Shown: piece by piece, positions 49,681 to 59,427 of the stretch
How the letters are laid out: each line of letters starts with the position of its first letter
Position numbering within the stretch: the stretch's first letter is position 1
DNA from: Siminovitchia acidinfaciens
GTDB lineage: Bacteria; Bacillota; Bacilli; Bacillales; Bacillaceae_C
NCBI RefSeq assembly: GCF_003605385.1
Contig: NZ_QYTV02000002.1
Location: forward strand, 249,412-313,411
Direction: 5' to 3'
DNA length: 64,000 bases
The notes under the pieces: model-generated
Seen by the model: only the letters and a program-made list of their open reading frames with translations
What the model was told of the DNA's origin: nothing
Databases searched by the model: none
Position numbers and translations under genes: made by a program

Positions 49681-50516
49681 ATACTTTCTACTGCGTTAGG
49701 TAAATGGACGTTGTGAATCGTTAATTCCGGCCGGCTGCCTATCCTAATATTTATGCCGGTCTGTCCAAGCCCCTCACTTATATAAAATTGTTTCTCTTTG
49801 TAATAATGCAAACCTTTTACCATATTCATTTTAACCAATTTGCCCATTTTTACTAGATGATACGGCTTTGGCCAGTGAATTTGGCCGCCATGGAAATGGC
49901 CCGAAAGCAAATAATCAAAATGATGGTTGTTCATGGACAAAACAACATTTGGATCGTGAGTAATTACCAGATTATAGCCTTCCTCTAAACCATCATAAGA
50001 TGCCATCAAATTACTTCGTTTTGTACTGAAATCATCAATACCAATAATATTTAATGGAACTCCGCCTATGTCAATCATGTCATTTTCATTTTGCAATAGT
50101 TTCACATCATTCTGGACCAACAGGTTCTTCAGCTGCTTTAAGTCATCTTTACGCAAAACATAATCATGATTGCCAAATACAGCGTAAATACCATTGGTAG
50201 GGTTTAGAGCTTTAAAAACTTGCAAATACGGCAAGAGCTTAGGGATGCTTCGTTTTCTATCCAGAAAATCCCCAGTCAAAGCAATTAGATCAATAGGCTG
50301 CATTTTCACCTTTTCATAAAGTTGCTCTGGGGAGATTGAAATATTTTCAAGATGCAAGTCAGAAACTTGCAATATCCGCAGGGGATCTTTGCCCTTCTCT
50401 TTTGAACCATTCTTACATTTTATATCTATATGATTAATTACAACGGATCTTGTATTTTTGTTGCCTATATATATAAAGAAACAAAGAGCGATAAATATTA
50501 GCAATGCAACAATCAC
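49668..50516 (-). CDS. ykoQ: Membrane-anchored metallophosphoesterase (YkoQ-like)
   Basis: A 282-residue calcineurin-like phosphoesterase. The N-terminal helix (IVALLIFIALCFFIYIG) anchors it. The metal ligands are in VSDLHLE, LTGDFLD, FGNHDYV, ITHDPN and SGHFHGGQIHWP. Substrates of this group are mostly unknown; related enzymes act on lipid-linked phosphates. The start is GTG 50516 after GGAGGGG. The nearby ykoP- and ykoN-like genes match the B. subtilis ykoN-ykoP-ykoQ set, supporting the name. Confidence 0.82.
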   Translation of the reverse strand: MIVALLIFIALCFFIYIGNKNTRSVVINHIDIKCKNGSKEKGKDPLRILQVSDLHLENISISPEQLYEKVKMQPIDLIALTGDFLDRKRSIPKLLPYLQVFKALNPTNGIYAVFGNHDYVLRKDDLKQLKNLLVQNDVKLLQNENDMIDIGGVPLNIIGIDDFSTKRSNLMASYDGLEEGYNLVITHDPNVVLSMNNHHFDYLLSGHFHGGQIHWPKPYHLVKMGKLVKMNMVKGLHYYKEKQFYISEGLGQTGINIRIGSRPELTIHNVHLPNAVESIKAG

Positions 50517-50954
50517 TATTTTCCCCTCCTTCTACCAATTATAAGTGGAGGAGAGAGGGATTTTAACCTGTAATATATGGATAGAATGTCAATTGGTGTA
50601 CAGGCGTCCTTCGTTGATTAAACATCAAAAAGAATCGGAAAACTGACTACCAATATTTATCATGCTTTAGAAAATATGGCTTATACATTCTTATAATGTA
50701 GTCAGGTTCAGTCAACATATGTCCACCATTTTTTCCCAGCCCTAATTTCAAAAAACATTTCTGGCTTTCTGCTAAATTTTATTCCCGTTTGCAATAAAGT
50801 ATTTATCAAAAACATCCATTGCCGACAATGATAGAAACTTATACTAAACAGCTGCAAAAACGCTCAATAAAAGACAGTTAACTAAGAATGATTGTAATTT
50901 CTCAGCTAACCGTCGTAGACTCTTGTTATTGATTTCCCAGCATAATGTAAGGTT
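50517..50954. other. Non-coding stretch, nothing recognised
   Basis: AT-rich sequence between the ykoP- and ykoQ-like genes on the same strand. No terminator or repeat is clear. Confidence 0.4.
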
Positions 50955-51524
50955 TTAATGACTGCCATATCTTTGTAATAGTGTAGCTTTTGACATAAAT
51001 AAATACATAGGTTCGAGAGATTCCGGTTTCCATTGCTTACTTGAGGAAAGAAAATAAATCGGCATAAGAGCCGTTTTTTTAAATTTTTTATATACGGGAT
51101 TTTTAATAGGATACGATTCAAACCCCAATCTTTTACAACCTTTATAAAGTGTAGTAATCCCAATCAATCCTTTAATTTCATCTTTAAAGCTGCTCGATTG
51201 AATATAATCAAAAACGCCAGGGAGTGAATCCTTTACTCTTGAATAAATAACCTTTCCTTTTCTTAAGTCACTTTTATATTGCATAATCTCATTTAATAAT
51301 TTGACATTGTGTAAATGCACTTTTACAAGAACATCATTCTTACCAATGATTGTTCCATCACATAAAGTAATATCTCTCCCCTTGTATCTAGTTAAGCGCA
51401 CCCGCATGATGGTTTTGTTTCCACAGTTCTTTTTAATATGGTGTAGGCGTGTGAAACGAAAATAGATTGGATCTAACATGTTCCATCCCGAAAGACAAAA
51501 TTGTATAATTTTTGTTCTATTCAT
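50955..51524 (-). CDS. ykoP: YkoP-family protein
   Basis: A 189-residue basic, mostly soluble protein (MNRTKIIQFCLSGWNMLDPIYFRFTRLHHI...). The family blocks VRLTRYKGRDITLCDGT and DVLVKVHLHN precede a helical C-terminal half. No catalytic motif can be named. AAGGGG lies 7 bp before the ATG. It is divergent from the glycosyltransferase gene with 137 bp between starts, so promoters probably overlap. Confidence 0.78.
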   Translation of the reverse strand: MNRTKIIQFCLSGWNMLDPIYFRFTRLHHIKKNCGNKTIMRVRLTRYKGRDITLCDGTIIGKNDVLVKVHLHNVKLLNEIMQYKSDLRKGKVIYSRVKDSLPGVFDYIQSSSFKDEIKGLIGITTLYKGCKRLGFESYPIKNPVYKKFKKTALMPIYFLSSSKQWKPESLEPMYLFMSKATLLQRYGSH

Positions 51525-51661
51525 CTTTTTTCCCCTTAATGATGGTTTTATAAAGTCATTTTATTTTGTTAAATTACGTCGGCAAATATTATTGGTAATT
51601 CAAGGACGTAAGGATGATTTAACTTTTATTTCGCAAACTAATTGGTAAGGAGGGAGGGCCC

Positions 51662-52774
51662 ATGCATAAGATTTTATTTTTCCCCTTTCTACAAATCCCT
51701 TCAGGTCATCACCATGTAGCAGATAGTATTAGGATCCAATTGGAACAAACGGCTGAGAATGTTCATTGTGAAAAAATTGATATTTTATCTTATGGTTACG
51801 GCAATATTGAAAATCTTATCTCCTTTATTTATTTGCAATGGATTCACAAGTTCCCCCAGTTATATAGCACAATTTATCGGGTTGCTGCAGTGGAAAGTAC
51901 GAAGCAAAATAAACGGTTTCAAACTTATGAAATATTGTTTTTAAAAGTGTTAAGAAAGTTAATAAAAGAAAAAAAACCGGATGTAGTCATATGTACACAT
52001 GCTCTTCCTTCATACATGCTGGCACACTTAAAAAAATTAAAGTTTTGGACAGGAATAATCATTAATGTTTATACTGATTATTTTATAAATAATTTATGGG
52101 GAATTGGAGAAGTTGATTATCACTTTGTACCGAGCAAGAGTATCAAAGTGCAACTATTGAAACAGGGTGTTAAGGCAGAGCAGATATTTATAACAGGTAT
52201 TCCGATCCATCCAATATTCAATTCAGAAAAAGATATAATGAAAAAAGACCCGGAATTTTCTGCTCTCCTCAGCGGCGGAAATATGGGAGCGGGCCCCATT
52301 CTTCAGCTACTTAACCGACTAAAGCCTGCAGGACAGATTATTTATAAAGTATTATGCGGAAAAAACGATAAACTGCGCCAACATGTCAAGAGTCTGAACC
52401 ATCCGCTCATCAAGCCGATTCCCTATATATCATCAAAAGTAGAAATGAATCGATTATATAATATGACTGATATGGTTATTACAAAGCCGGGTGGAGTGAC
52501 AATTAGCGAGAGTCTGACTAAAAAACTTCCCATATTTGTATATGATGTTTTGCCTGGACAAGAAGAGCAGAATTTAATTTTCTTAAAAAACGAAGGTTTG
52601 GTTCATCATTTGGATGAGTGGAAGACCCAAGTAAATATTGAAGAAGAAATATTGACCGTGCTGCGGCATAAAAAACAGAAGATGATAAGAGCGATGAATA
52701 ATTATTTAACGGAGATTGAACTGAAGGACCCAGTCTCATTTATCATGAAGACTTTCGAGGCGAAGATAAAATAA
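51662..52774 (+). CDS. ykoN: MGDG synthase-like glycosyltransferase (YkoN-like)
   Basis: A 370-residue GT-B glycosyltransferase of family 28 style. The N-terminal acceptor domain begins ILFFPFLQIPSGHHHVADSI, with the Gly-His motif found in diacylglycerol glucosyltransferases and MurG relatives. The C-terminal half has LLSGGNMGAGPIL and the sugar-nucleotide block MVITKPGGVTISESL. It probably adds sugar to a membrane lipid. GGAGGGAGG precedes the ATG. Confidence 0.83.
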   Translation: MHKILFFPFLQIPSGHHHVADSIRIQLEQTAENVHCEKIDILSYGYGNIENLISFIYLQWIHKFPQLYSTIYRVAAVESTKQNKRFQTYEILFLKVLRKLIKEKKPDVVICTHALPSYMLAHLKKLKFWTGIIINVYTDYFINNLWGIGEVDYHFVPSKSIKVQLLKQGVKAEQIFITGIPIHPIFNSEKDIMKKDPEFSALLSGGNMGAGPILQLLNRLKPAGQIIYKVLCGKNDKLRQHVKSLNHPLIKPIPYISSKVEMNRLYNMTDMVITKPGGVTISESLTKKLPIFVYDVLPGQEEQNLIFLKNEGLVHHLDEWKTQVNIEEEILTVLRHKKQKMIRAMNNYLTEIELKDPVSFIMKTFEAKIK

Positions 52775-53223
52775 TCTTGATTTCAATTACATCAGGTAAA
52801 ACAGGAAAACTCACAGGGTTACTTTTTTCAACCTCGACAGCAACTTAACATCTTGTCGTTCTTACAACTCTATAGTAATGAGTTGTCCATTTCATATGTT
52901 TATCATAGTGTGAGTTCAATGATATCCGGATTGCTGAAATTCCTATGTTAAGAATCGCATTTTTTATTATACTACCCGAATAGCTCAAACTTTTGGAAGG
53001 TGGCCCCATGAGCTCAATTTGAATAGAGTATGCATGGACATTATTAATATTAATCGGGAAAGAAACCATCATAGAAATACAATCAACTCCAATTTGCGTT
53101 TACAAATATAACTGAGGACCATGAAGTTTTGTGACAAATAAAAAAGTAATTATACTTACTCTTGGGGGAAATAAAAAAGCACCTCACGGGAGATGCACTA
53201 ATAAAGCTCCTATAAAAAAAGAG
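52775..53223. other. Stretch with one doubtful small frame
   Basis: A 75-codon minus frame (53072-52845) includes SIQIELMGPPSKSLSYSG and reads like protein, but it has no well-placed ribosome site and no family I recognise. No other feature was noted. Confidence 0.35.
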
Positions 53224-53934
53224 TTATTCTTTATCAATTGGGGAATGAATATGATCCCTAAATGTATCAACATACATATTACCATTGGCAGCCAGTACTG
53301 CATAAACAACATCATGTTTTGTTAAATTACGCTTTTTCAACTCTGATTCCAGCCATGAAAACGTTAAATTATTTTGTTCTAAGTTTTCTTTAATTATTTC
53401 TCCATCCATTATAAGTTCAATAGGTAATTTTTGTTCAGGCATTACTGCAATCATCAAATCCTGTCTTGTTACATTTCTAAAATGCGGCTTCTTTAACACT
53501 GTTAACGTCCCATTGATTTCCACGATTGCAAAAAGAACTTCTTCAATGTTAAAAACATCTTTTTCCCTTAGTTGCTGATTTAAATAATCCAATGTATATC
53601 GCATTTTATTCATGTTTCCTTCTAATATTTTTCCATTTTGTATCACAATTGTGGGATCACCGGCAAGAAATTTTCTTCCTTTTCTATTTTTCAATGAAAT
53701 AATAGCTATCAAAAAAATAACTGCTACGTATATTACAAATGCAATTATTGTATGATGTACCTTTACAGATGTATTAAAGGCTAAATTTGCTGAAATGGCA
53801 CCTAACGATATCGCTGCAACAAAATCAAACATTGTCATTTGCGAGATCGTTTGTTTACCTAATATTCTTGCTCCAATTAGTAATAAACTGAAAGAAGTAA
53901 TTGATCTCAGTATTACTTCGATATGTTCAGGCAC
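53224..53934 (-). CDS. DUF421 membrane protein, copy 2
   Basis: A 236-residue paralogue of the gene at 48708: three helices with GARILGKQTISQMTMFDFVAAISLGAISANLAF, then soluble modules including GDPTIVIQNGKILEGNMNKMRYTLDYLNQQLR. The start is GTG 53934, close behind GGGGTGAG. It differs enough from copy 1 not to be a recent duplicate. Confidence 0.86.
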   Translation of the reverse strand: MPEHIEVILRSITSFSLLLIGARILGKQTISQMTMFDFVAAISLGAISANLAFNTSVKVHHTIIAFVIYVAVIFLIAIISLKNRKGRKFLAGDPTIVIQNGKILEGNMNKMRYTLDYLNQQLREKDVFNIEEVLFAIVEINGTLTVLKKPHFRNVTRQDLMIAVMPEQKLPIELIMDGEIIKENLEQNNLTFSWLESELKKRNLTKHDVVYAVLAANGNMYVDTFRDHIHSPIDKE

Positions 53935-54027
53935 CTTCTCACCCCAATTTATCTATTATCAGTACTATCATAGCCTTGACTTGTATTATTTATTAATTCA
54001 CATTACCACCTACTCAATATAAAAAAA

Positions 54028-54044
54028 GACAGGTTTCCCCTGTC
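54028..54044 (-). terminator. Terminator downstream of the small ORF at 54078
   Basis: GACAGG...CCTGTC stem followed on the minus strand by TTTTTTT. Confidence 0.75.
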
Positions 54045-54077
54045 ATAAACATTAAAAAATTCTATCCACACTTCTAA

Positions 54078-54161
54078 CTACTCCTTATCAAGCGGAACCT
54101 CAACCCGCTGCTTTACCATTCTAAATGTTAACTGATATCTCAAGACCCCAAAAATTGACAT
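54078..54161 (-). CDS. Possible 27-residue small protein
   Basis: A frame MSIFGVLRYQLTFRMVKQR... ending VPLDKE, with TAGGAAA about 8 bp before the ATG at 54161. A clear intrinsic terminator follows 34 bp after the stop, so it may be an expressed unit; it may also be the remnant of a longer gene. An upstream in-frame ATG exists at 54179. No homologue is known to me. Confidence 0.35.
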   Translation of the reverse strand: MSIFGVLRYQLTFRMVKQRVEVPLDKE

Positions 54162-54317
54162 GAAATGATTTCCTACCATTGCCTGGTTAGTTGGCCAAAA
54201 CAGTTGAAGCTTTATCTAATGATAACTTTCGGCGTTGTTAATCGATCAGGAAAGAAAGTCGCTTATGTTCGTTTTACTGTACCGTTTATCATTTTTTTGA
54301 TGTTCTAAAATTCTATT

Positions 54318-54977
54318 TTATCGCTTCTGCCCTACTCTGAAGTCCAATTTATTCTTAATGAAAGCAAATATGGCTGGAAGAACAGAGAGGAAAATAATTA
54401 ATAAAATCACAGTCGAAAAGTTTTCCTTAATAATCGGGATATTGCCGAATAAATAGCCCAACGTTGTGCAAATACCTACCCAAACAATAGCGCCAACAAC
54501 ATTGTAAATGAAGAAATATCGATAATTCATACGGCTGGCTCCAGCAACAAATGGTACGAATGTACGAACAAAAGGCATAAAACGAGCTATCACAATTGTT
54601 TTCCCACCATGCTTATTAAAGAAGGCCTCGGCTTTCTCCATTTTTTCCTGATTAATCATTTTACCCAGCCAGCTATTAGTAGGAATGGATGTCCCGATCT
54701 TCTTCCCAATATGATAATTTACCGTATCACCGATCACTGCAGCAGTAAAAAAGACAATAAGCAATAAAGGAAAATGAAACGCTTCTACTGCAGCAAAGGC
54801 TCCACTTGCAAACAATAAAGAATCACCGGGTAAAAATGGAAATATGACTACTCCCGTTTCCACAAAGACTATTAAAAATAATATGGCATATGACCAACCG
54901 CCAAATATATCAATAATCTCTACAAGATGTTCATCAATATGAAGAATAAAACTAATGAGTCCTTGAATAATGTCCAT
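54318..54977 (-). CDS. DedA-family membrane protein
   Basis: A 219-residue polytopic protein of the DedA/SNARE-associated group, members of which flip undecaprenyl phosphate or phospholipids. Conserved elements: VFVETGVVIFPFLPGDSLLF, the GDTVNYHIGKKIG segment, and FMPFVRTFVPFVAGASRMNYRYF, with the arginines typical of the family. GAGGAG lies 8 bp before the ATG. It may be relevant to the lipid-acting neighbours. Confidence 0.93.
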   Translation of the reverse strand: MDIIQGLISFILHIDEHLVEIIDIFGGWSYAILFLIVFVETGVVIFPFLPGDSLLFASGAFAAVEAFHFPLLLIVFFTAAVIGDTVNYHIGKKIGTSIPTNSWLGKMINQEKMEKAEAFFNKHGGKTIVIARFMPFVRTFVPFVAGASRMNYRYFFIYNVVGAIVWVGICTTLGYLFGNIPIIKENFSTVILLIIFLSVLPAIFAFIKNKLDFRVGQKR

Positions 54978-55317
54978 AAAGATACTCCTCTAATTTAGAC
55001 TATAACATGAGCTTAATGCTAAGCTTTTTTTATTACTAAAATAATTATTATCTTTTAATATTGGGACTGCAAGCCATTCCTCACCTTATGAGCAACAATT
55101 ATGTGAACTAATTTCCCTACTTACCATCCTAAGAAGAAGGAGTGGAATGTATTATCTAAAGATTTAACCAGAGGTTTGTACCCTTAGTGAATTAACAACC
55201 ACAATTGGGGTTTGAAGAATAGTTTATTTTTTTAAATTTATTATTGGACATACTTATTATTGCTTTTTCAGTGTGGTTTACTACCAAAACTAACATCTCT
55301 TAAGCGATATAAAAAGA
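54978..55317. other. Non-coding stretch, nothing recognised
   Basis: AT-rich spacer between the DedA and topB genes; no hairpin with a T-run or repeat was recognised. Confidence 0.4.
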
Positions 55318-57444
55318 TCAATTCCTGACAGGAAACTCAAATTTCAACTTCCCATTCTCAATCTGCAAGTATGCTTGAAAGGACTTCCCCTTTTTACTTT
55401 TAAAACCTTTCAGTAATCCGGTCCTTCCGCTGGTCAATATTTTCCTGATCATCGCGTCACTTAATTTTTTTCCACAAAAAACCTTTGGCAAAGTGAACGT
55501 GCAGCCATTTTGATATTCAGCACATCCGTAAAATTTCCCTTTTTCTTGAACCTTCCCATTACTACACACAGGGCAAATTCCGATAAATGTTTGTTGTTCC
55601 GCATCTTTTTTCTGAACATGTAATTGCCCAATACTGTCCGGAGCATTTTTCAACAAGGATTGAATAAATCTTTCTATCTGTTGGATAAAAGCAGCTTGCG
55701 TTCCATTGCTTTGACCAATTTTATGCAAGTATTTCTCCCATTTCCCAGTCATTTCCGGGCTGGACAATAGCGTTCCTTCTACTGCTTGACACAGTATTTC
55801 ACCTTTATGTGTAACATGCACGATGTTCTTTTTCACTTCAATATACTTTTGGTGTTTCAATGTTTCAATAATGGCAGCGCGTGTAGCTTCAGTTCCGATC
55901 CCTTCCGTTTTACTCAGCATTTCCTTTGCTTCTTCGTCCTCAACATCTTTTCCGGCATTTTTCATCACTTGGATCAATTTACCCTCTGTAAACGGCTTCG
56001 GCGGCTGAGTCATGCCTTCTTTCAACTTTACGTCTACAGTACAAGCCTCACCTTCCGACATTACAGGGAGAACGGTATCTGCTTCTCTTTTTGCATCCGC
56101 TGTTGATTCTTCCTTGTAAAACAAAGCTTTCCAACCTTTTTTTCGTTCAACTTTTCCCGTTTTTTCAAAAAACAGGCCGTTCACATTTACTGCCACTTTC
56201 GTTTCCTCGTATTCATAGTCCGGAGCAAACATCGCAAGCGTGGTCAGGGTCACTTCCCGATAAATATTCCGTTCCTTAGTTGATAATGTGTGTAAGCTTG
56301 GGGTTTTCCTTGTGGGAATGATAGCATAGTGCTCCTGGACTTTGCTTCCGTCAACAAACCGCCTCTGCGGGTGAGGGTAGGCGACCTCTATGCTGACTTC
56401 GGCAAAATTTTGATAATCCGAAAGATGTTTCTTCAAATAGGCAAATTCATTTTCTGTAATGAAATGGGTGTCGGTCCTGGGGTAGCTGATCAGTTTCTTC
56501 TCATACAATCCTTGCGCAATTTTGAGGGTTTCGGAAGGGCTGTATTTCCAAACTTTATTGGCTTTAGCCTGCAAAGAGGAGAGGGAGTGCAGCCTGGGGG
56601 ACTTTGTTCTCTTCAGCGCTTTTTGTATCCGTTCGATGACTCCCTTATTTTCCCCGCGTACCACATTGTTCTTATTCAAAACAGCCTGTGCTTCTTCCTC
56701 CGATTTAAATCTCTCTTTATGCTTTGCTTCAAATTGACCGTTTTGTATTGTTGTATCCCCAATCCATTCGAAAAAAGGCTCCGACTGAAAGTTTTCGATT
56801 TCCATTTGACGCTTATAAATCAAATAAAGGGTTGGCGTCTGTACCCTGCCGACACTAAATGGCCCACGCAACCCTTTTTTCTGCAACAACAACGTGTATA
56901 ACCTTGACGCATTCATACCGACAAGCCAGTCGCTGAATTGTCTCGTTTGCGCTTCGCGGTACAACGGAATATAATAATTCCCTTCTTTCAAATACCGGAA
57001 CCCTTTTTGCACTTCTTCAAGCTCCAACGAATTGATCCAAAGCCTTTTAGTTGGCTTATTGAAAGCGCCCGCCAGCATGATGATGCTTCTTGCAATATTT
57101 TCTCCCTCGCGGTCACAGTCAGTGGCGACGACGATTTCCGATGCCGATTGAAGCAGCTTCTTCACTATATTAAACTGCTGCCTTTTATCTCTGGCCACTT
57201 GGAATTTGAATTGCCCGGGGAAGATGGGCAGCGTTTGAAGTGACCAGCTTTTCCATTCGTCCTTGTACTGTTCAGGCTCCACCAACTCGACTAAGTGTCC
57301 GAAGCCCCAAGTGATCATGGCTTTTCCATTAAAAAAGCGGTCGTCGTTCACTTCAATATATCCGTCTTTTTTAACCGTATTTCTGAATGCATCAGCATAG
57401 GCCCTTCCTTGGCTGGGCTTTTCCGCTAAAATGACGATGGACAT
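55318..57444 (-). CDS. topB: DNA topoisomerase III
   Basis: Type IA topoisomerase of 708 residues. The Toprim domain begins VILAEKPSQGRAYADAF and carries ATDCDREGENIARSI. The active-site tyrosine is in LISYPRTDTHFI. The protein ends with a four-cysteine zinc module (CPVC...CAEYQNGC) and a second short repeat module. It relaxes and decatenates single-stranded regions. Monocistronic; GGGG lies upstream of ATG 57444. Length is close to B. subtilis TopB. Confidence 0.96.
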   Translation of the reverse strand: MSIVILAEKPSQGRAYADAFRNTVKKDGYIEVNDDRFFNGKAMITWGFGHLVELVEPEQYKDEWKSWSLQTLPIFPGQFKFQVARDKRQQFNIVKKLLQSASEIVVATDCDREGENIARSIIMLAGAFNKPTKRLWINSLELEEVQKGFRYLKEGNYYIPLYREAQTRQFSDWLVGMNASRLYTLLLQKKGLRGPFSVGRVQTPTLYLIYKRQMEIENFQSEPFFEWIGDTTIQNGQFEAKHKERFKSEEEAQAVLNKNNVVRGENKGVIERIQKALKRTKSPRLHSLSSLQAKANKVWKYSPSETLKIAQGLYEKKLISYPRTDTHFITENEFAYLKKHLSDYQNFAEVSIEVAYPHPQRRFVDGSKVQEHYAIIPTRKTPSLHTLSTKERNIYREVTLTTLAMFAPDYEYEETKVAVNVNGLFFEKTGKVERKKGWKALFYKEESTADAKREADTVLPVMSEGEACTVDVKLKEGMTQPPKPFTEGKLIQVMKNAGKDVEDEEAKEMLSKTEGIGTEATRAAIIETLKHQKYIEVKKNIVHVTHKGEILCQAVEGTLLSSPEMTGKWEKYLHKIGQSNGTQAAFIQQIERFIQSLLKNAPDSIGQLHVQKKDAEQQTFIGICPVCSNGKVQEKGKFYGCAEYQNGCTFTLPKVFCGKKLSDAMIRKILTSGRTGLLKGFKSKKGKSFQAYLQIENGKLKFEFPVRN

Positions 57445-57680
57445 ATACCATTCCCCTTTTGGATATTTAAGGCTCTATATAGTTCAATAAAAGTGTTCTT
57501 TTTTACATTATAGAACATTAGTTCGAAAAATCAATAGAGTTAATCAAATAAGCCTAAATGTCTTCTATTTCATCCAGAGCCGCTGGTGAAAACTGCAGTC
57601 GTGCGCGCCAGCGGAAGTCGCTGCCTAATCTTTGATTTACGGGGGAACTTCACTCGCCCTACTGTCTCAAAACAAAAAAC
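57445..57680. other. Non-coding stretch upstream of topB
   Basis: No gene or repeat family recognised. AT-rich near topB, then more GC-rich (about 57580-57660). Confidence 0.4.
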
Positions 57681-57719
57681 AGACCTCCCTTGATATCTGA
57701 CATATTACCGGGATGGTCT
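57681..57719 (-). terminator. Terminator of tatA-tatC
   Basis: AGACCxTCCC...GGGAxGGTCT stem followed on the minus strand by TGTTTTTTG, about 130 bp past tatC. Confidence 0.65.
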
Positions 57720-57852
57720 ATTTCTCAGCCATAGAGCCTACCACTCTTCGTACGGCGACTATTGTATATGACCGTATGGGTTACAACACTCGCGGACTTA
57801 TGAAAAACTGACTTCATTTCGTTATGATTGTTCACTATTTTCCAGACTCGCT

Positions 57853-58584
57853 CTAATTGGCGGTTACCGAAACAGTTGAGGAAAGGCCTTTGCGAAAGAC
57901 CATTTTACTTAAAGTGATGCTCAGTTCATATAAAAGCAGCAACGGAATAATCACCAGCACGTCAGAAATAAAATCTGGCGGTGTAATTAAAATGGAAATG
58001 ACAATTAAAATAAAATAGGCCACTTTTCTCGCTTTGGCAAGTTTATGCGGGTCAATAATCCCCAGCCTTGTCAAGAACATGACCACCGCCGGCATTTCAA
58101 ATAAAAAGCCAAGCGGTACAACCAAATTTAGCATGAACCTAAAGTATTTTTCGGCTGTAAAAAAAGTTTGAAATAAATCGCCGCTCAGATTGGTTAAAAA
58201 TGAGAGCACAAGCGGGAATATGATAAAATACCCGAAGGCCAAGCCAGCAGAAAACAGGAAAAATAAGCTGGGGATGTACAGCATCGTTATTTTTTGTTCT
58301 TTTTTCGTTAATGCCGGCTTAACAAATTGCCAAACCTCAAAAGCGGCAATAGGAAGTGTAACGGCAATTGCCATTACTCCAGAAATCATCATGTAAATCC
58401 AAATGATATCGCCTGGCCCGAGTAAAGCGAGTTTCCCTTCCAGATCCTTAACTAAAAATTGGTAAAGATCTTTGGCAAAAGCAAATGACAAAACAAAGGC
58501 CAAGACAAAAGCGACCAAAGTCATAATGATCCTCTTGCGTAATTCATCTAAATGCCCGATCAAATTCATTTGTTTCTGATCCAT
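57853..58584 (-). CDS. tatC: Twin-arginine translocase subunit TatC
   Basis: A 243-residue protein with six membrane helices. It begins MNLIGHLDELRKRIIMT, the conserved signal-peptide-recognition region, and has the FxxE-type block AAFEVWQFVKPALTKKE. It binds the RR motif of Tat precursors. It follows tatA by 65 bp. The phosphatase gene just upstream, with its own RR signal, is the likely cargo. Confidence 0.96.
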   Translation of the reverse strand: MDQKQMNLIGHLDELRKRIIMTLVAFVLAFVLSFAFAKDLYQFLVKDLEGKLALLGPGDIIWIYMMISGVMAIAVTLPIAAFEVWQFVKPALTKKEQKITMLYIPSLFFLFSAGLAFGYFIIFPLVLSFLTNLSGDLFQTFFTAEKYFRFMLNLVVPLGFLFEMPAVVMFLTRLGIIDPHKLAKARKVAYFILIVISILITPPDFISDVLVIIPLLLLYELSITLSKMVFRKGLSSTVSVTAN

Positions 58585-58649
58585 TTTGAAGCCCCTTTAA
58601 AGAGAAGATGTAAGCAGTCATGGCCTACATCTTTCTGTTATTTCTATTC

Positions 58650-58880
58650 TTAACTGCCAATTTTGGTTTGCGCATCATCAATAGCTGCCAGCTTTTTTCC
58701 TTCTTCAGACTTTTGTTTCTGTTCTTCATCCCCATTTACAAGATCGTTGGTCGCTTTCTTAAACTCCTTCAATGTACTTCCAGCAGCTCGTCCAATCTCC
58801 GGTAATTTAGAGGGACCAAAGATAATGAGCGCGATCACAAGAATGAGGATCAGTCCTGGGATTCCGATGTTTGATAGCAT
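58650..58880 (-). CDS. tatA: Twin-arginine translocase subunit TatA
   Basis: A 76-residue protein: one helix ([15 protein letters not shown]), the [14 protein letters not shown] hinge and amphipathic helix, then a charged tail. It forms the pore with TatC. The start is ATG 58880 after GAGGTGAG; the frame to 58949 adds unrelated residues. Confidence 0.94.
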   Translation of the reverse strand: MLSNIGIPGLILILVIALIIFGPSKLPEIGRAAGSTLKEFKKATNDLVNGDEEQKQKSEEGKKLAAIDDAQTKIGS

Positions 58881-58956
58881 ACTCTCACCTCTTAGAAAAT
58901 TATAGTCATTATGAACTTCTGTACTTGTGAAAAACTTATTTAATAACATTATTCTA

Positions 58957-59420
58957 TGGGTCTAGCTCCTGCGCCTATCGACTAGCAGACTTAGCGCTTC
59001 CGGTGCTTCTCGGCGAAGCTTAATCAAGGAAGTATAGCTCATCTCGTCGCAAAGTCATGGAGCATATTCAGGAAGTATCGCACGAAGCAGACTCTAGAAG
59101 CTTCACATGATGTAATTGAAGTTGCTTCCCGTGGTGGCTGAAGTACTGCCTCCTCGGGAAGCGTCTTATTTGGCCGCGCTGAGCAAGGCGTTTCCGGATT
59201 TCAGTTGTCTAGCTGCAACCGGCAGGGGCTCGAGGTCGCTTCGGTCAAGCCAATGAAGTCAAAGAACGACTTCACTGGCTTCCCCTCCGACGCACAGGAT
59301 GTGCTAGTGCAAGCGAAGCGACAGGATGTCGCGTTCTGAGCCTGCCAGCGCTTGTCGCCCCTAAGCTGCCGGCTTCCGCATTTCAGCTCAGTCTGTATGT
59401 CGATGAACAGGCACTTCCGC
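58957..59420. repeat. Dispersed intergenic repeat, copy 7 (inverted composite)
   Basis: Contains reverse complements of blocks seen elsewhere: CGTCGCAAAGTCATGGAGCA, GTGGTGGCTGAAGTACTGCC, GGGGCTCGAGGTCGC, GACGCACAGGATGTGCTAGT and CGACAGGATGTCGCGTTCTG. It spans the whole gap between phoX and tatA. If one transcript covers phoX and tatAC, it passes through this repeat. Confidence 0.78.
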
Positions 59421-59427
59421 TTTAGTT

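Noticed and set aside
53131-53325. 64-codon plus frame overlapping the DUF421 copy 2 gene
   Set aside because: The second half is antisense to the DUF421 coding region and the first half has no ribosome site.
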